Below, piece by piece: positions 24,534-32,796 of a stretch of DNA of 64,000 nt (its first letter is position 1; each line of letters begins with the position of its first letter). The notes below the pieces were generated by a model. The model saw only the letters and a list, made by a program, of their open reading frames with translations. It was not told where the DNA came from and did no database searches. This stretch comes from Gp6-AA40 sp963741135. GTDB taxonomy: Bacteria; Acidobacteriota; Vicinamibacteria; Vicinamibacterales; UBA2999. The stretch covers positions 620,001 to 684,000 of the forward strand of contig CAVUHC010000007.1 of NCBI GenBank assembly GCA_963741135.1, written 5' to 3'. Made by a program: the position numbers and the translations under genes.

Positions 24534-24891
24534 ATGCCTGAAACTCGCCATACGCCGCTGGCCCCACGCAAACTGTTTCTCCGGCGGCTGGCACAAAACG
24601 CCGGCATTGCGCTGTTCGCGGTCGGCGGATCGCTTGTCATCGGGATGTGGGGCTACTGGTACTTCGAGGGGATGCACTGTCATCGATGCGTTTCTCAACG
24701 CCGCGATGCTGCTCGGCGGGATGGGTCCGGTCGAGACGCAGCTGCGCACGACCGGCGGCAAGCTGTTCGCCGGCCTCTACGCCCTGTACGCGGGCATGGT
24801 CGTCCTGGTGGCCGCCAGTATCCTCGTTGCGCCCCTGATGCACCGGTACATGCACAAATTCCACCTCGAGTCCCGAGAACGACAGGACTAG
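24534..24891 (+). CDS. Small two- or three-span membrane protein, one frameshift
   Basis: The sequence begins METRHTPLAPRKLF-like (MPETRHTPLAPRKLFLRRLA) and has a first membrane segment (IALFAVGGSLVIGMWGYWYF), then DAFLNAAMLLGGMGPV and a last segment (AGMVVLVAASILVAPLMH), ending with a His/Lys-rich cytoplasmic tail. An extra base near 24680 shifts the frame; corrected, the middle reads EGMHCIDAFLNAAM. It resembles small conserved membrane proteins of unknown function. Its stop overlaps the stop of the next gene on the opposite strand by four bases. Confidence 0.7.
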
Positions 24892-25199
24892 CGCGCGGCG
24901 AAGACCTGGCCGAAGGCGTTGGCGAGCATCACTCCCGTGAGCAGCCCGCCGATGGCGACCGTGAGCAACGCGACGAGCCGGCGGGAGTCAAAGCGACCCG
25001 CGCGCGCGAGCGCGAAACCGACGATCAGGTTGAAGCTGCCCCAGAGGACGTTGACGACGGGCGACGACATGCCCTGGCCGGGCGGCGATGCGAACGGGCT
25101 CGGAAACGGGCGGCCGGAAACGCCGTTGGTGAAATGCGGGACGCAGTTGACCAGAAAGGCGCCAGCAAAGAACAGCGCCAAGTAGTGATACCAGCGCAT
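24888..25199 (-). CDS. Conserved small membrane protein
   Basis: 103 residues with three hydrophobic segments (YHYLALFFAGAFLVNCVPHF; VLWGSFNLIVGFALARA; LVALLTVAIGGLLTGVML). The conserved core PHFTNGVSGRPFPSPFASPP between segments one and two recurs, as far as I recall, in many unrelated bacteria, but no function is known. The ATG at 25199 follows AGGAGCCAAT. It is divergent from the O-methyltransferase gene with 46 bases between them. Confidence 0.65.
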   Translation of the reverse strand: MRWYHYLALFFAGAFLVNCVPHFTNGVSGRPFPSPFASPPGQGMSSPVVNVLWGSFNLIVGFALARAGRFDSRRLVALLTVAIGGLLTGVMLANAFGQVFAAR

Positions 25200-25245
25200 G
25201 ATTGGCTCCTGATTGAGTGGGAGCGCCGATAGTAGCATTGGAAAC

Positions 25246-25929
25246 GTGAGCCAGGATCAATGGACGGCGGTTGACCAGTACATCAACGACCTGGTCGTCC
25301 CTTCGGACCCCGAGCTCGACGCGGCGCTCGAGGCCAGCGTGGCGGCGGGGCTGCCACCCATCAACGTCACGCCGGCGCAGGGGAAGTTGCTTCACCTGCT
25401 TGCCCGGATGTTGGGCGCGCGACGCATCCTCGAGATCGGAACGCTCGCCGGCTACAGCACGATCTGGCTCGCGCGCGCGTTGCCGGCGGATGGCCGTGTG
25501 GTCACGCTGGAGTCCGATCCAAAGCACGCTGGCATCGCCCGCGCAAACGTCGCGCGTGCCGGACTCACGGATCGAATCGACGTCCGCCTTGGCGCGGCGC
25601 TCGACACGCTGCCGCGCCTCGCGGAACACGGGGAAGGCCCGTTCGATTTCATCTTCATCGACGCCGATCGGGCGAACCTGTCGGAATACTTTGATTGGGC
25701 GTTGAAGCTGTCGCGCCGCGGAAGTGTCATTCTCGTCGACAACGTTGTGCGGAAAGGCGGGGTCATTGACTCCGCGAGCACGGATTCGAACATCATAGGC
25801 GTCCGCCGATTCGGCGAGCGGCTCGCCGCTGAAACGCGTGTCAGCGCAACGATAGTGCAGACCGTCGGCAGCAAGGGATACGACGGTTTCGCTTTCGCGC
25901 TGGTGACGGGGGATCCCGGCGGGTCCTGA
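25246..25929 (+). CDS. O-methyltransferase (COG4122, catechol/caffeoyl-CoA type)
   Basis: A class I SAM methyltransferase. Motif I is ILEIGTLAGYSTIWLARAL, followed by VVTLESDP; FDFIFIDADRANLSEYFDWA contains the catalytic/metal-binding Asp, and VILVDNVVRKGGV the second metal ligand region. About 227 residues from GTG 25246 is typical. The substrate of bacterial members is usually unknown (catechol-like compounds or tRNA hydroxyuridine). The stop TGA lies in the centre of a palindromic repeat, so the last residues are encoded by the repeat. Confidence 0.88.
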   Translation: MSQDQWTAVDQYINDLVVPSDPELDAALEASVAAGLPPINVTPAQGKLLHLLARMLGARRILEIGTLAGYSTIWLARALPADGRVVTLESDPKHAGIARANVARAGLTDRIDVRLGAALDTLPRLAEHGEGPFDFIFIDADRANLSEYFDWALKLSRRGSVILVDNVVRKGGVIDSASTDSNIIGVRRFGERLAAETRVSATIVQTVGSKGYDGFAFALVTGDPGGS

Positions 25930-25938
25930 AGGACCCGT
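25919..25938. repeat. CGGGTCC...GGACCCG palindrome covering a stop codon
   Basis: CGGGTCC-TGAA-GGACCCG. The loop supplies the TGA stop of the O-methyltransferase gene. Confidence 0.8.
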
Positions 25939-25958
25939 GCCGCACGACTGCCCACCAC

Positions 25959-26066
25959 ATGGACAGGGACACGCTGCTCATCATTGCGGCCGCCGGCGGC
26001 TTCGCGTTCGGCTTGATGTTCGCCATCGGGCTTGGCGTCTCGCTGTTCTTCAAACACCGGCGGTAG
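25959..26066 (+). CDS. 35-residue single-span membrane protein
   Basis: ATG to TAG gives a 35-aa peptide: a short charged start (MDRDT), one hydrophobic span of ~24 residues (LLIIAAAGGFAFGLMFAIGL) and a basic end (FFKHRR). The amphipathic layout and positive-inside end look like a genuine small membrane protein. It sits between the O-methyltransferase and TonB-receptor genes. No family known. Confidence 0.45.
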   Translation: MDRDTLLIIAAAGGFAFGLMFAIGLGVSLFFKHRR

Positions 26067-26123
26067 AATGAGCCGCTGAAATCATTCGGGCGCCCTTCCG
26101 CGCCCTCCACGGAGGAGATTCGG

Positions 26124-29069
26124 ATGAAACGAACTCTCGTGAGGATCCTGTTTGTCGCATGCTCCCTCGCAACCGCAAGCGCGGTCTCAGCCCAGGAAAG
26201 CGCGGCGGAACTCCGCGGTCGCGTCCTCGACGCGCAAGACGCGGTTCTCCCCGGTGTCAACGTCACGATCACCAACCAGGCGACTGGCGTCTTTCGCGAG
26301 ACCGTCACCAATGGGGATGGCACGTACTTCATCACGGCGATCGCGCCTGGAATCTATTCGATCGACGCGGAGCTCTCCGGCTTCAAGAAGTACAGCCGCA
26401 GCGACCTGAGGCTCGATCTTGGACGAACCACCACGCTCGATGTGCGGCTCGACGTGGGCGCGCTGACGGAGACGGTCTCGGTGACTGCCGAGACGCCGCT
26501 GGTCGACATCACATCGAAGGAAATCGGCGGCAACGTCACGAGTCGGGAAGCGGGGATGCTGCCGTCGGTCAATGGTAACTTCGTCGGGCTGGTGGCGCTG
26601 CTCCCGGGTGTCATCGCCAACATCAGTACCGAGTCGTTCGGCTCCGACGCGATCAGTGTCAACGGCATGGACTCGCGCAACAACAACTACATGCTCGACG
26701 GGGCCAACAACAACGACGACGTCATAGGCCAGCGCGCGGGCTCGCAGGCGCGGGCGCCGGTGGAGGCGATCGCCGAATTCCAGGTCGTCACGAACCAGTA
26801 CGACGCGGAGTTCGGACGAACGACGGGCGCGATCATCAACGCCATCAGCAAACAGGGCACCAACGCGTTTCACGGCGTAGGAGCCGGGCTGTGGCAGCGG
26901 CCGGGCCTGACTCAGAAGAATTTCTTCGTCAAGCAGAACGGCCTCAACAAGCCCGATACGCAGTTTCAGACCTACCGCGCGAACCTGGGCGGTCCGGTCG
27001 TGCGCGACAAGGCCCACTTCTTCTTCAACCTCGAACGCGTAATGGTCGACCGGACGAGCACGATCACCATTCCGTCGCATCCGGAGTTCAACAGCTCGCC
27101 GGTGACGCGTGATCGCGTGTGGAATACGCTGGCGCGGTTCGATCACCAGTTAAGCGCGAACAACATCTGGACGGTGCGGTGGCTGCGAGAGGCATCGCCG
27201 CAATTGAACCAGATCGTTCCAGTCAACATGGCGGCCGGTCTCACGCTCGTGCCCCCGCTCTCGGTCACCCAGAATGCCTCCCGCGAAGAGCACGACATCG
27301 ACCAGACGGTCGTCGGCACGATGAACTCAGTGCTGGGCCACAACCGGCTCAATACGGTGCGGGTGAACTTCACCCGAGAAGATGTCGCCTTCGCGAATTC
27401 GAACTTCAACGGCAACGGCCAGGATCAGGCGGCGTTGAAGCCCCAGCTCAATTACCTGACCTTTGTCGATCAGCAGAACGCCGTCGCTCAGGCGCGCGTC
27501 AACAACGCGTATCAGTTCGACGACACGATGTCCTGGTTCGTGCCCGGGCATGGCGGCGATCACGACTTGAAGTTCGGCGGGCAGTACGAATATGTGACTG
27601 CCCGATCGACAGCGCAGGACAATCTGAACGGAACATTCATTTTCAGAAGCGATCTGGCGTTCAACGCGAACGATCCGCGCACCTATCCCGAGCGACTGTC
27701 GATTCGCGTTCCTGGCGCCCTGAACCGCGATCAGAAGGCGCACTTCGCGGCCTTTTTCGTGCAGGACAAATGGCATGCGAACGCGCGCACGACGGTCAGC
27801 CTGGGCCTCAGATACGACCTCGAAGTGGCGCCGCTCGTCGAAGCCAACAACCCGGCATTCTCCGACCCGAATGCCTATCCGGTGGACAGGAACAACGTCG
27901 GCCCCCGCGTGGGCCTCACCTACGACCTGACCGGCGACGGCAAGGCCGCCGTCCGCGGCGGCTACGGCCGGTTCTATGACAAGACGCATTTCGAGCTGAT
28001 CTCCGCGATTCTGACGGCTGGGGTCTTCTCAGATTCCTTCGAGGTCAACTTCCCCACCAACAGCGCGGACCCAGGACCGTCGATCGGTCAAGTGCCGGCC
28101 GACCCGATGCTCGCTGGTGGTCCGACCGTGAATCGGGCACTCCTGGCGGCGCGGTTCCCGGCGGGAGCTGTCATCAAGAACACCGGGAACGTGACGTTGG
28201 ACAAGCCCGGACGTACGGTCCCGTATACGGATCAGTTCACGGCGGGGTACGAGCGTCAGCTCTGGACGAACGTTTCGGTCAGCGCGGACTACGTTCATGC
28301 GCGCGCCCGCGACCAGCTCATGCTGAGAGATCTCAACCCGGGCCTCCGCGCCTCGACGGTGCGTACGGCAACGCTCGTCCGGATCGACCCCGCCTTCTCG
28401 GCCGCTGTCAATCAGCCTGTGAACGCAGGGAAAATTGATTACGACGCGCTGGAAGCGGCGCTGGTCAAGCGCTTCGCGTCCGACTATTCGTTCCGCGTCT
28501 CATACACGCTCGGCTACTCCCGCGGGAACACCTCGGGTGCTGCCATTCCGCTGAGCGGCTTCCAGGTGCTGAATGACATGCACCTCGAGCTCAATCAGGG
28601 ACCGACCAACGTCGACCGCCGGCACAATCTGGTGATCAGCGGCCAATCGCTGGTGCCGAGGGCGCACGGTCTGACATTCGCCTGGGTCGCGCGTGCGTTG
28701 AGTGGATCGCGGTTCACGGTGCTCGATTCCACGACCGATCCGGATCGCAACGGGACGTTCGCCGAGCCATTGCCCGCGGGCGCCTACACCAGCACAGGTC
28801 GCAATCCGTTCAACGTCGATTCCGACGGTCACCGCAACGGCGCGACTGGACCTGGTTTCTTCCAGCTCGACGTGCGGCTTGGCTATCGCCTGCGTCCTGC
28901 CGCCGGCCGCTCGATCGATCTCTTCGCGGATATCTTCAACGTGACCAACCGTGCAAATTTCGACAATCCGACCGGTGATCGGCGTTCGACGGACTTCCTC
29001 AATCTGACCGTGCTGCGCGCCGGAGCAATCCCGACGACTGCGCAGCTGGGCGTGCGCTTCGAATTCTGA
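26124..29069 (+). CDS. TonB-dependent receptor, Oar-like, with carboxypeptidase-like N-domain
   Basis: GGAGGAG precedes the ATG. After a signal peptide (ends VSAQ) comes a carboxypeptidase-regulatory-like domain (residues ~28-110; GRVLDAQDAVLPGVNVTITN), then a plug with VEAIAEFQVVTNQYDAEFGR and GAIINAISKQGTNAFHG. A long beta-barrel ends with LGVRFEF, the terminal Phe expected for outer-membrane insertion. It is 981 aa with no frameshift. Oar-like receptors are abundant in acidobacteria and are thought to import oligomers or peptides; no substrate gene is adjacent. Asn-rich stretches (MDSRNNNYMLDGANNND) are typical. Confidence 0.93.
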   Translation: MKRTLVRILFVACSLATASAVSAQESAAELRGRVLDAQDAVLPGVNVTITNQATGVFRETVTNGDGTYFITAIAPGIYSIDAELSGFKKYSRSDLRLDLGRTTTLDVRLDVGALTETVSVTAETPLVDITSKEIGGNVTSREAGMLPSVNGNFVGLVALLPGVIANISTESFGSDAISVNGMDSRNNNYMLDGANNNDDVIGQRAGSQARAPVEAIAEFQVVTNQYDAEFGRTTGAIINAISKQGTNAFHGVGAGLWQRPGLTQKNFFVKQNGLNKPDTQFQTYRANLGGPVVRDKAHFFFNLERVMVDRTSTITIPSHPEFNSSPVTRDRVWNTLARFDHQLSANNIWTVRWLREASPQLNQIVPVNMAAGLTLVPPLSVTQNASREEHDIDQTVVGTMNSVLGHNRLNTVRVNFTREDVAFANSNFNGNGQDQAALKPQLNYLTFVDQQNAVAQARVNNAYQFDDTMSWFVPGHGGDHDLKFGGQYEYVTARSTAQDNLNGTFIFRSDLAFNANDPRTYPERLSIRVPGALNRDQKAHFAAFFVQDKWHANARTTVSLGLRYDLEVAPLVEANNPAFSDPNAYPVDRNNVGPRVGLTYDLTGDGKAAVRGGYGRFYDKTHFELISAILTAGVFSDSFEVNFPTNSADPGPSIGQVPADPMLAGGPTVNRALLAARFPAGAVIKNTGNVTLDKPGRTVPYTDQFTAGYERQLWTNVSVSADYVHARARDQLMLRDLNPGLRASTVRTATLVRIDPAFSAAVNQPVNAGKIDYDALEAALVKRFASDYSFRVSYTLGYSRGNTSGAAIPLSGFQVLNDMHLELNQGPTNVDRRHNLVISGQSLVPRAHGLTFAWVARALSGSRFTVLDSTTDPDRNGTFAEPLPAGAYTSTGRNPFNVDSDGHRNGATGPGFFQLDVRLGYRLRPAAGRSIDLFADIFNVTNRANFDNPTGDRRSTDFLNLTVLRAGAIPTTAQLGVRFEF

Positions 29070-29087
29070 GGTCTGTGCTCACTGGAG

Positions 29088-29133
29088 GGCCGGCTGAAGC
29101 CGGCCCCACTGCTTGGCCGGCTAAAGCCGGCCC
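29088..29133. repeat. Paired GGCCGGCTNAAGCCGGCC palindromes
   Basis: GGCCGGCTGAAGCCGGCC (29088-29105) and GGCCGGCTAAAGCCGGCC (29115-29132) lie in tandem between the TonB receptor and the acetyltransferase, ending 9 bases before the GTG start. Related units occur at 49632-49690 and, partly, at 12467. Confidence 0.85.
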
Positions 29134-29141
29134 CAACGTAC

Positions 29142-29633
29142 GTGGATATTCGGATTCGGCAGGCGATACGTGAAGATGCGTCCGCCGTGACCGCGATTCT
29201 CACGGACGCCGCGAAGTGGGTGGCGCAGCTTGACGGCACCACGATGTGGGTCGAGGACGAACTCGCCGAGGATCGCATCGCGGCAGAAGTTGATGCCGGC
29301 CTCTTCCATGTCGCGGAGTGCGACGGCGACATCGCGGGGGCGCTGAAATTCCAGCTCGACGACCATTTGTTCTGGCCCGATCTCGTCACGGACGACTCCG
29401 GCTTCATCCATCGCCTGGCGGTGCGGCGGAACCATGCCGGACAAGGTGTCTCGACCGCGCTGCTTCGATGGGCCGTCGATCATGCACGGTCGCTGGGCAA
29501 ACAGTATCTGCGTCTCGATTGCGACGCTGAACGGTCTCGCCTCCGAGATCTCTACGAGCGATTCGGGTTCCGGTTCCACAGCTTCCGCCAGGTCGGGTCG
29601 TACTATGTCGCGCGGTATGAATTTGATTTGTGA
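29142..29633 (+). CDS. GNAT-family N-acetyltransferase
   Basis: A 163-aa GNAT fold: IRQAIREDASAVTAIL (strand and helix 1), GFIHRLAVRRNHAGQGVSTALLRWA with the acetyl-CoA pyrophosphate loop (RRNHAGQGV, consensus Q/RxxGxG/A), and the end YERFGFRFHSFRQVG. Substrate unknown. The GTG start has no Shine-Dalgarno because the palindromic repeat occupies that position, so leaderless or repeat-driven initiation may apply. Confidence 0.82.
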   Translation: MDIRIRQAIREDASAVTAILTDAAKWVAQLDGTTMWVEDELAEDRIAAEVDAGLFHVAECDGDIAGALKFQLDDHLFWPDLVTDDSGFIHRLAVRRNHAGQGVSTALLRWAVDHARSLGKQYLRLDCDAERSRLRDLYERFGFRFHSFRQVGSYYVARYEFDL

Positions 29634-29740
29634 TTCGTGATTGGCGATTGGCGATTGGCGATTGGTAACTGTGGGGTCGCGAGTCGCGCTGATCACGAAT
29701 CACAAGTCACTAACCCCTAATCACCAATCAGCCATTCCCC
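29634..29740. repeat. TGATTGGCGA-type tandem and inverted repeats
   Basis: GATTCGTGATTGGCGATTGGCGATTGGCGATTGG is followed by its rough complement ATCACGAATCACAAGTCACTAACCCCTAATCACCAATCA. The whole spacer between the GNAT and DUF1697 genes is made of these units and could fold into one hairpin. Confidence 0.8.
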
Positions 29741-30263
29741 ATGTCCCTTGTTGTTTTCCTGCGAGGCGTGAACGTCGGCCGGCATAAACGATTCATGCCT
29801 GCGACGCTTGCGAAGGATCTCGCGGTGTACAGACCTCGTTAACATCGGGGCCGCCGGCACATTCGTTGTACGCGCGCCGGTGCCGCAGGCAGCATTGCGT
29901 GCAGCGATACGAACGCGTCTGACGTTCCAGGCCGACATCATGATCGTCAGAGGGCGTGAGCTGGTCGAATTTGCGGCCAGTGCGCCCTTCGGGCGCCGGC
30001 CTCCTGCCGCCAACGAACAACGTTTCCTGAGCGTGATGCTCACGCGGTCCCGGGCCGTGCCGCCGCTTCCGGTGATCTATCCCGCCAGTAACCGGTGGCA
30101 GGTCAAGATCGTTGCTGCCTCAGGAAGGCTCGCCGCCAGCGTCTGGCGGCGGCAGCCGGGCACGCCGATCTATCCGAACGCGGTCCTCGAGAGAGGGTTC
30201 GGCGTCGCGACGACGCGCAACTGGAACACCGTCGAGACTATCTGTCACATCCTGCAGGTGTGA
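29741..30263 (+). CDS. DUF1697 domain protein, one frameshift
   Basis: The start (MSLVVFLRGVNVGRHKRFMP) matches the DUF1697 opening (xLLRGINVGGxNK). After an extra base near 29828 the continuation is DLVNIGAAGTFVVRAPVPQA and NRWQVKIVAASGRLAASVWRR. About 173 residues after correction is normal for the family. Function unknown. The corrected join reads AVTDLVNIG, so this is probably an intact gene with a sequence error. Confidence 0.72.
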
Positions 30264-30279
30264 CGTGTTGTTGGTTGGG

Positions 30280-30318
30280 CTTTGAACTTGGGACTTGGGA
30301 TTTGGGATTTGGGATTTG
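30280..30318. repeat. GGGATTT heptamer tandem repeat
   Basis: ACTTGGGACTTGGGATTTGGGATTTGGGATTTG fills the gap between the convergent DUF1697 and DUF4159 genes. Confidence 0.85.
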
Positions 30319-31149
30319 CTAATGAGTCAGCGCGTAGAGGATCGCGTTGATGCCGAAGGCATAGCCTCTCGGGCCGACGGCGAGGAAATAGGCCGGGCTG
30401 TCGCCTTCGCGCTCCCACGAGTCACCTAAGTCGGTGTTGTGCGTCATCAGCACCATCAGGCGTCCGTGACTGTCCGCGATGCCGCGCGCGTGCGCCGTGG
30501 CGCTGTCCGAGCCGCGCTCAGATGTTCCCCCGCCGGTTTCGGTGAAGAACCCGATATTGGGAATCTGCGGAACCTGTGCCACCTCGAACTGCGTTCGGAA
30601 CAACGGATGGTCCGACGGCAGATCGAAGATCGTAAATTCGTTCCCGGGTAGCGCCTTCCGAAGCTGCGCCACCCAGTGATCCCAGGCGTAGCTACCCCAG
30701 AAGTCGTCGACCCACAGGAAACCGCCCTTGTCGAGATACAAGCGCAGGGCCTTCGCATCCTGATCCGTGATGACGGCTCTTCCCACTTCGGTGGCCATCA
30801 CGAAGGGGCAGTCGAACAGCGCGGGATCGGTGAAACGAATCAGCAGGTGGTTCGGCTCGCCGGTGGGATCCTTGCTGACGTCCGTCTTGGTCAGCTCAGA
30901 CAGCCGAACTGACATGTTGATGTCGGCCCGTGGCCAGTCCGCGTTCCAGTTGCCGCCGTCGCCGTCGAGCGCCGACTGGTAGACGATCCGGCAGAAATGG
31001 AAGCGGCCGTCGAAGTCGCTTGCCGTGGCGAACCGCGCCCTGAAGCCGCCGAACCCGCGCCGGCCGAACTGCGCCGCCGCGACACCCGCGGTCAGGCAGA
31101 TCGCGGCCGCGACCACGATTGTGAGGGGCCGGCGCCATCGGCGAGCCAT
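30319..31149 (-). CDS. Secreted DUF4159 protein, paralogue 2
   Basis: The signal peptide (MARRWRRPLTIVVAAAIC, cleaved after AAA) is followed by a Gly/Arg/Phe-rich FGRRGFGGFR and the same domain as at 14681: DFDGRFHFCRIVYQ, RADINMSVRLSELTKTDVSK, LYLDKGGFLWVDDFWGS, LMVLMTHNTDLGDSWERE and the end INAILYALTH. 276 aa, no frameshift. It stands alone: divergent from a DinB-family gene upstream and convergent with DUF1697 downstream. The role of DUF4159 is unknown. Confidence 0.85.
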   Translation of the reverse strand: MARRWRRPLTIVVAAAICLTAGVAAAQFGRRGFGGFRARFATASDFDGRFHFCRIVYQSALDGDGGNWNADWPRADINMSVRLSELTKTDVSKDPTGEPNHLLIRFTDPALFDCPFVMATEVGRAVITDQDAKALRLYLDKGGFLWVDDFWGSYAWDHWVAQLRKALPGNEFTIFDLPSDHPLFRTQFEVAQVPQIPNIGFFTETGGGTSERGSDSATAHARGIADSHGRLMVLMTHNTDLGDSWEREGDSPAYFLAVGPRGYAFGINAILYALTH

Positions 31150-31194
31150 GGCATTCAGTCTATCCGAGACGCGGTATATATTCGTCCTTCCCAT

Positions 31195-31704
31195 ATGACT
31201 TCCGACTACATCCACATTCTCGTCGACTACAACTACTGGGCACGCGATCGCGTGCTCGCCTCCGCCGACCAGTTGTCCGCGGAGCAGCTGTCGCAACCGC
31301 TGGGAAGCTCCTTCGGTTCGGTACTCGACACGCTCGTCCACATCTACTTCGCCGAGTGGATCTGGTACCGCCGCTGGCAGGGGGAGTCTCCGGCCGCCCG
31401 CCCCGACACGAGCGAGCTCGTGAGCGTCGCCGCGCTTCGCGACACATGGATGGCACTCGAGGCGCAGATCAAGGCATTCGTCGACGGCCTTGGACCCGCC
31501 GGCCTGCATCGCATGATCGAATACAAGTCGTTGGCCGGCCAGTCGTCGACCTCTCCCTACTGGCAGATGATCGTCCACGTCGTGAATCACGGAACGTATC
31601 ACCGCGGACAAGTGGCGACGATGCTGCGGCAGCTGGGAGCGAAGCCGGCAGTCAGCACCGATATGATCGTGTTCTTCCGCGAGCATACGGTACGCGCACA
31701 GTGA
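31195..31704 (+). CDS. DinB-family protein
   Basis: A four-helix-bundle protein of 169 aa. DinB features include the N-terminal YNYWARDRVLASADQL, the metal-ligand His in LVHIYFAEW and two further His in HGTYHRGQVATMLRQLG. DinB/YfiT members bind a divalent metal; many act as thiol-dependent transferases. The substrate here is unknown. Its stop overlaps the GTG start of the threonine aldolase gene (GTGA). Confidence 0.85.
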   Translation: MTSDYIHILVDYNYWARDRVLASADQLSAEQLSQPLGSSFGSVLDTLVHIYFAEWIWYRRWQGESPAARPDTSELVSVAALRDTWMALEAQIKAFVDGLGPAGLHRMIEYKSLAGQSSTSPYWQMIVHVVNHGTYHRGQVATMLRQLGAKPAVSTDMIVFFREHTVRAQ

Positions 31705-32756
31705 GCTCGGGCACGGATACCGCGCCGATCGATCTTCGGTCAGACACCGTCACGCGTCCCACGCCAGGCATGCGCGCTGCCATGGCGGCCGCCCCCGTCG
31801 GCGACGATCAGTTCGGGGAAGACCCGACCGTCAACGAGCTGCAGGCTCGGATCGCGGCGCTGCTCGGCAAGGAGGCTGCGCTCTGGCTTCCGTCGGGCAC
31901 GATGGCAAATCAGGTCGCGCTTCGCGCGCTGACGCGGCCCGGCGACGATGTGATCGTCAGCCGGGAGAGTCACGCGGTCTGGCATGAGACCGGCGGGGGC
32001 GGCGCGAACGCCGGCGTGCAGTTCACGGAGGTGGGGCAGGGAGGACGCTTCGCCGCGGAAGAGTTCGTGATGGCCGTAAAGCCGCGCGATCACATGCTCT
32101 ATCCGCCGACGACGCTCGTGCAGGTGGAGAACACCCACAACCGCGCCGGCGGAATCGTGATCGACCAGGATGAGGCGATCCGCATCTGCGCGGCGGCGCG
32201 CGAGAGACGGATCACGACGTTTCTCGATGGAGCACGGTTGTGGAATGCAGCGGCGGCCTCGGGCCGATCGCTGATGGATCTGGCTGCGCCGTTCGACGTG
32301 GCCACAGTGGCGCTGTCAAAGGGGCTCGGCGCGCCTGCGGGAACGATGCTCGCAGGATCACGCGAGGTGATTCGCGACTGCGTCCGCCACCGGCGCATGT
32401 TCGGCGGAGCGATGCGGCAGGTCGGAATTCTGGCGGCTGCCGGTCTCTATGCGCTCGATCATCACCTTGCCCGGCTGGTCGAGGATCACGCGAACGCGAA
32501 AGTGATTTCCGCGCGCCTCGCCGCAAGCCCACGGGTTGTCCTCGACGAACGCACCGTGCAGACGAACATCGTGATCTTCTCGCTGGCGCCTGGAGCGCCA
32601 GACGCAGCCGCCGTTGTGGCCGCGGCGCGCGCCCACGGCGTGCTGGTGGTCGCGTTCGGTCCCCGCATCGTCCGCGCCGTGACGCATCTCGACGTGACGC
32701 GCGCGCAATGCGAGCACGCGGCCCAGGTGATCCTGGACGCCGTCGAACAGAAGTAG
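31701..32756 (+). CDS. Threonine aldolase family PLP enzyme
   Basis: Fold type I PLP enzyme of 351 aa starting at GTG 31701. Family motifs are DLRSDTVTRPTPGMRAAM at the N-terminus, GDDQFGEDPTVNELQ, WLPSGTMANQVALR, the PLP-binding DGARLWNAA and the Schiff-base Lys in VALSKGLGAPAG. It would cleave L-threonine/allo-threonine to glycine and acetaldehyde. It is translationally coupled to the upstream DinB gene. No frameshift. Confidence 0.92.
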   Translation: MSSGTDTAPIDLRSDTVTRPTPGMRAAMAAAPVGDDQFGEDPTVNELQARIAALLGKEAALWLPSGTMANQVALRALTRPGDDVIVSRESHAVWHETGGGGANAGVQFTEVGQGGRFAAEEFVMAVKPRDHMLYPPTTLVQVENTHNRAGGIVIDQDEAIRICAAARERRITTFLDGARLWNAAAASGRSLMDLAAPFDVATVALSKGLGAPAGTMLAGSREVIRDCVRHRRMFGGAMRQVGILAAAGLYALDHHLARLVEDHANAKVISARLAASPRVVLDERTVQTNIVIFSLAPGAPDAAAVVAAARAHGVLVVAFGPRIVRAVTHLDVTRAQCEHAAQVILDAVEQK

Positions 32757-32795
32757 AAAGTGAAAAGTTCAACGTGAAAAGTAAGTTAGGAGGTA
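32757..32795. repeat. GTGAAAAGT tandem repeat
   Basis: AAAGTGAAAAGTTCAACGTGAAAAGTAAG between threonine aldolase and VanZ. A related block, with inverted parts, occurs at 42965-43018. Confidence 0.65.
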
Positions 32796-32796
32796 C

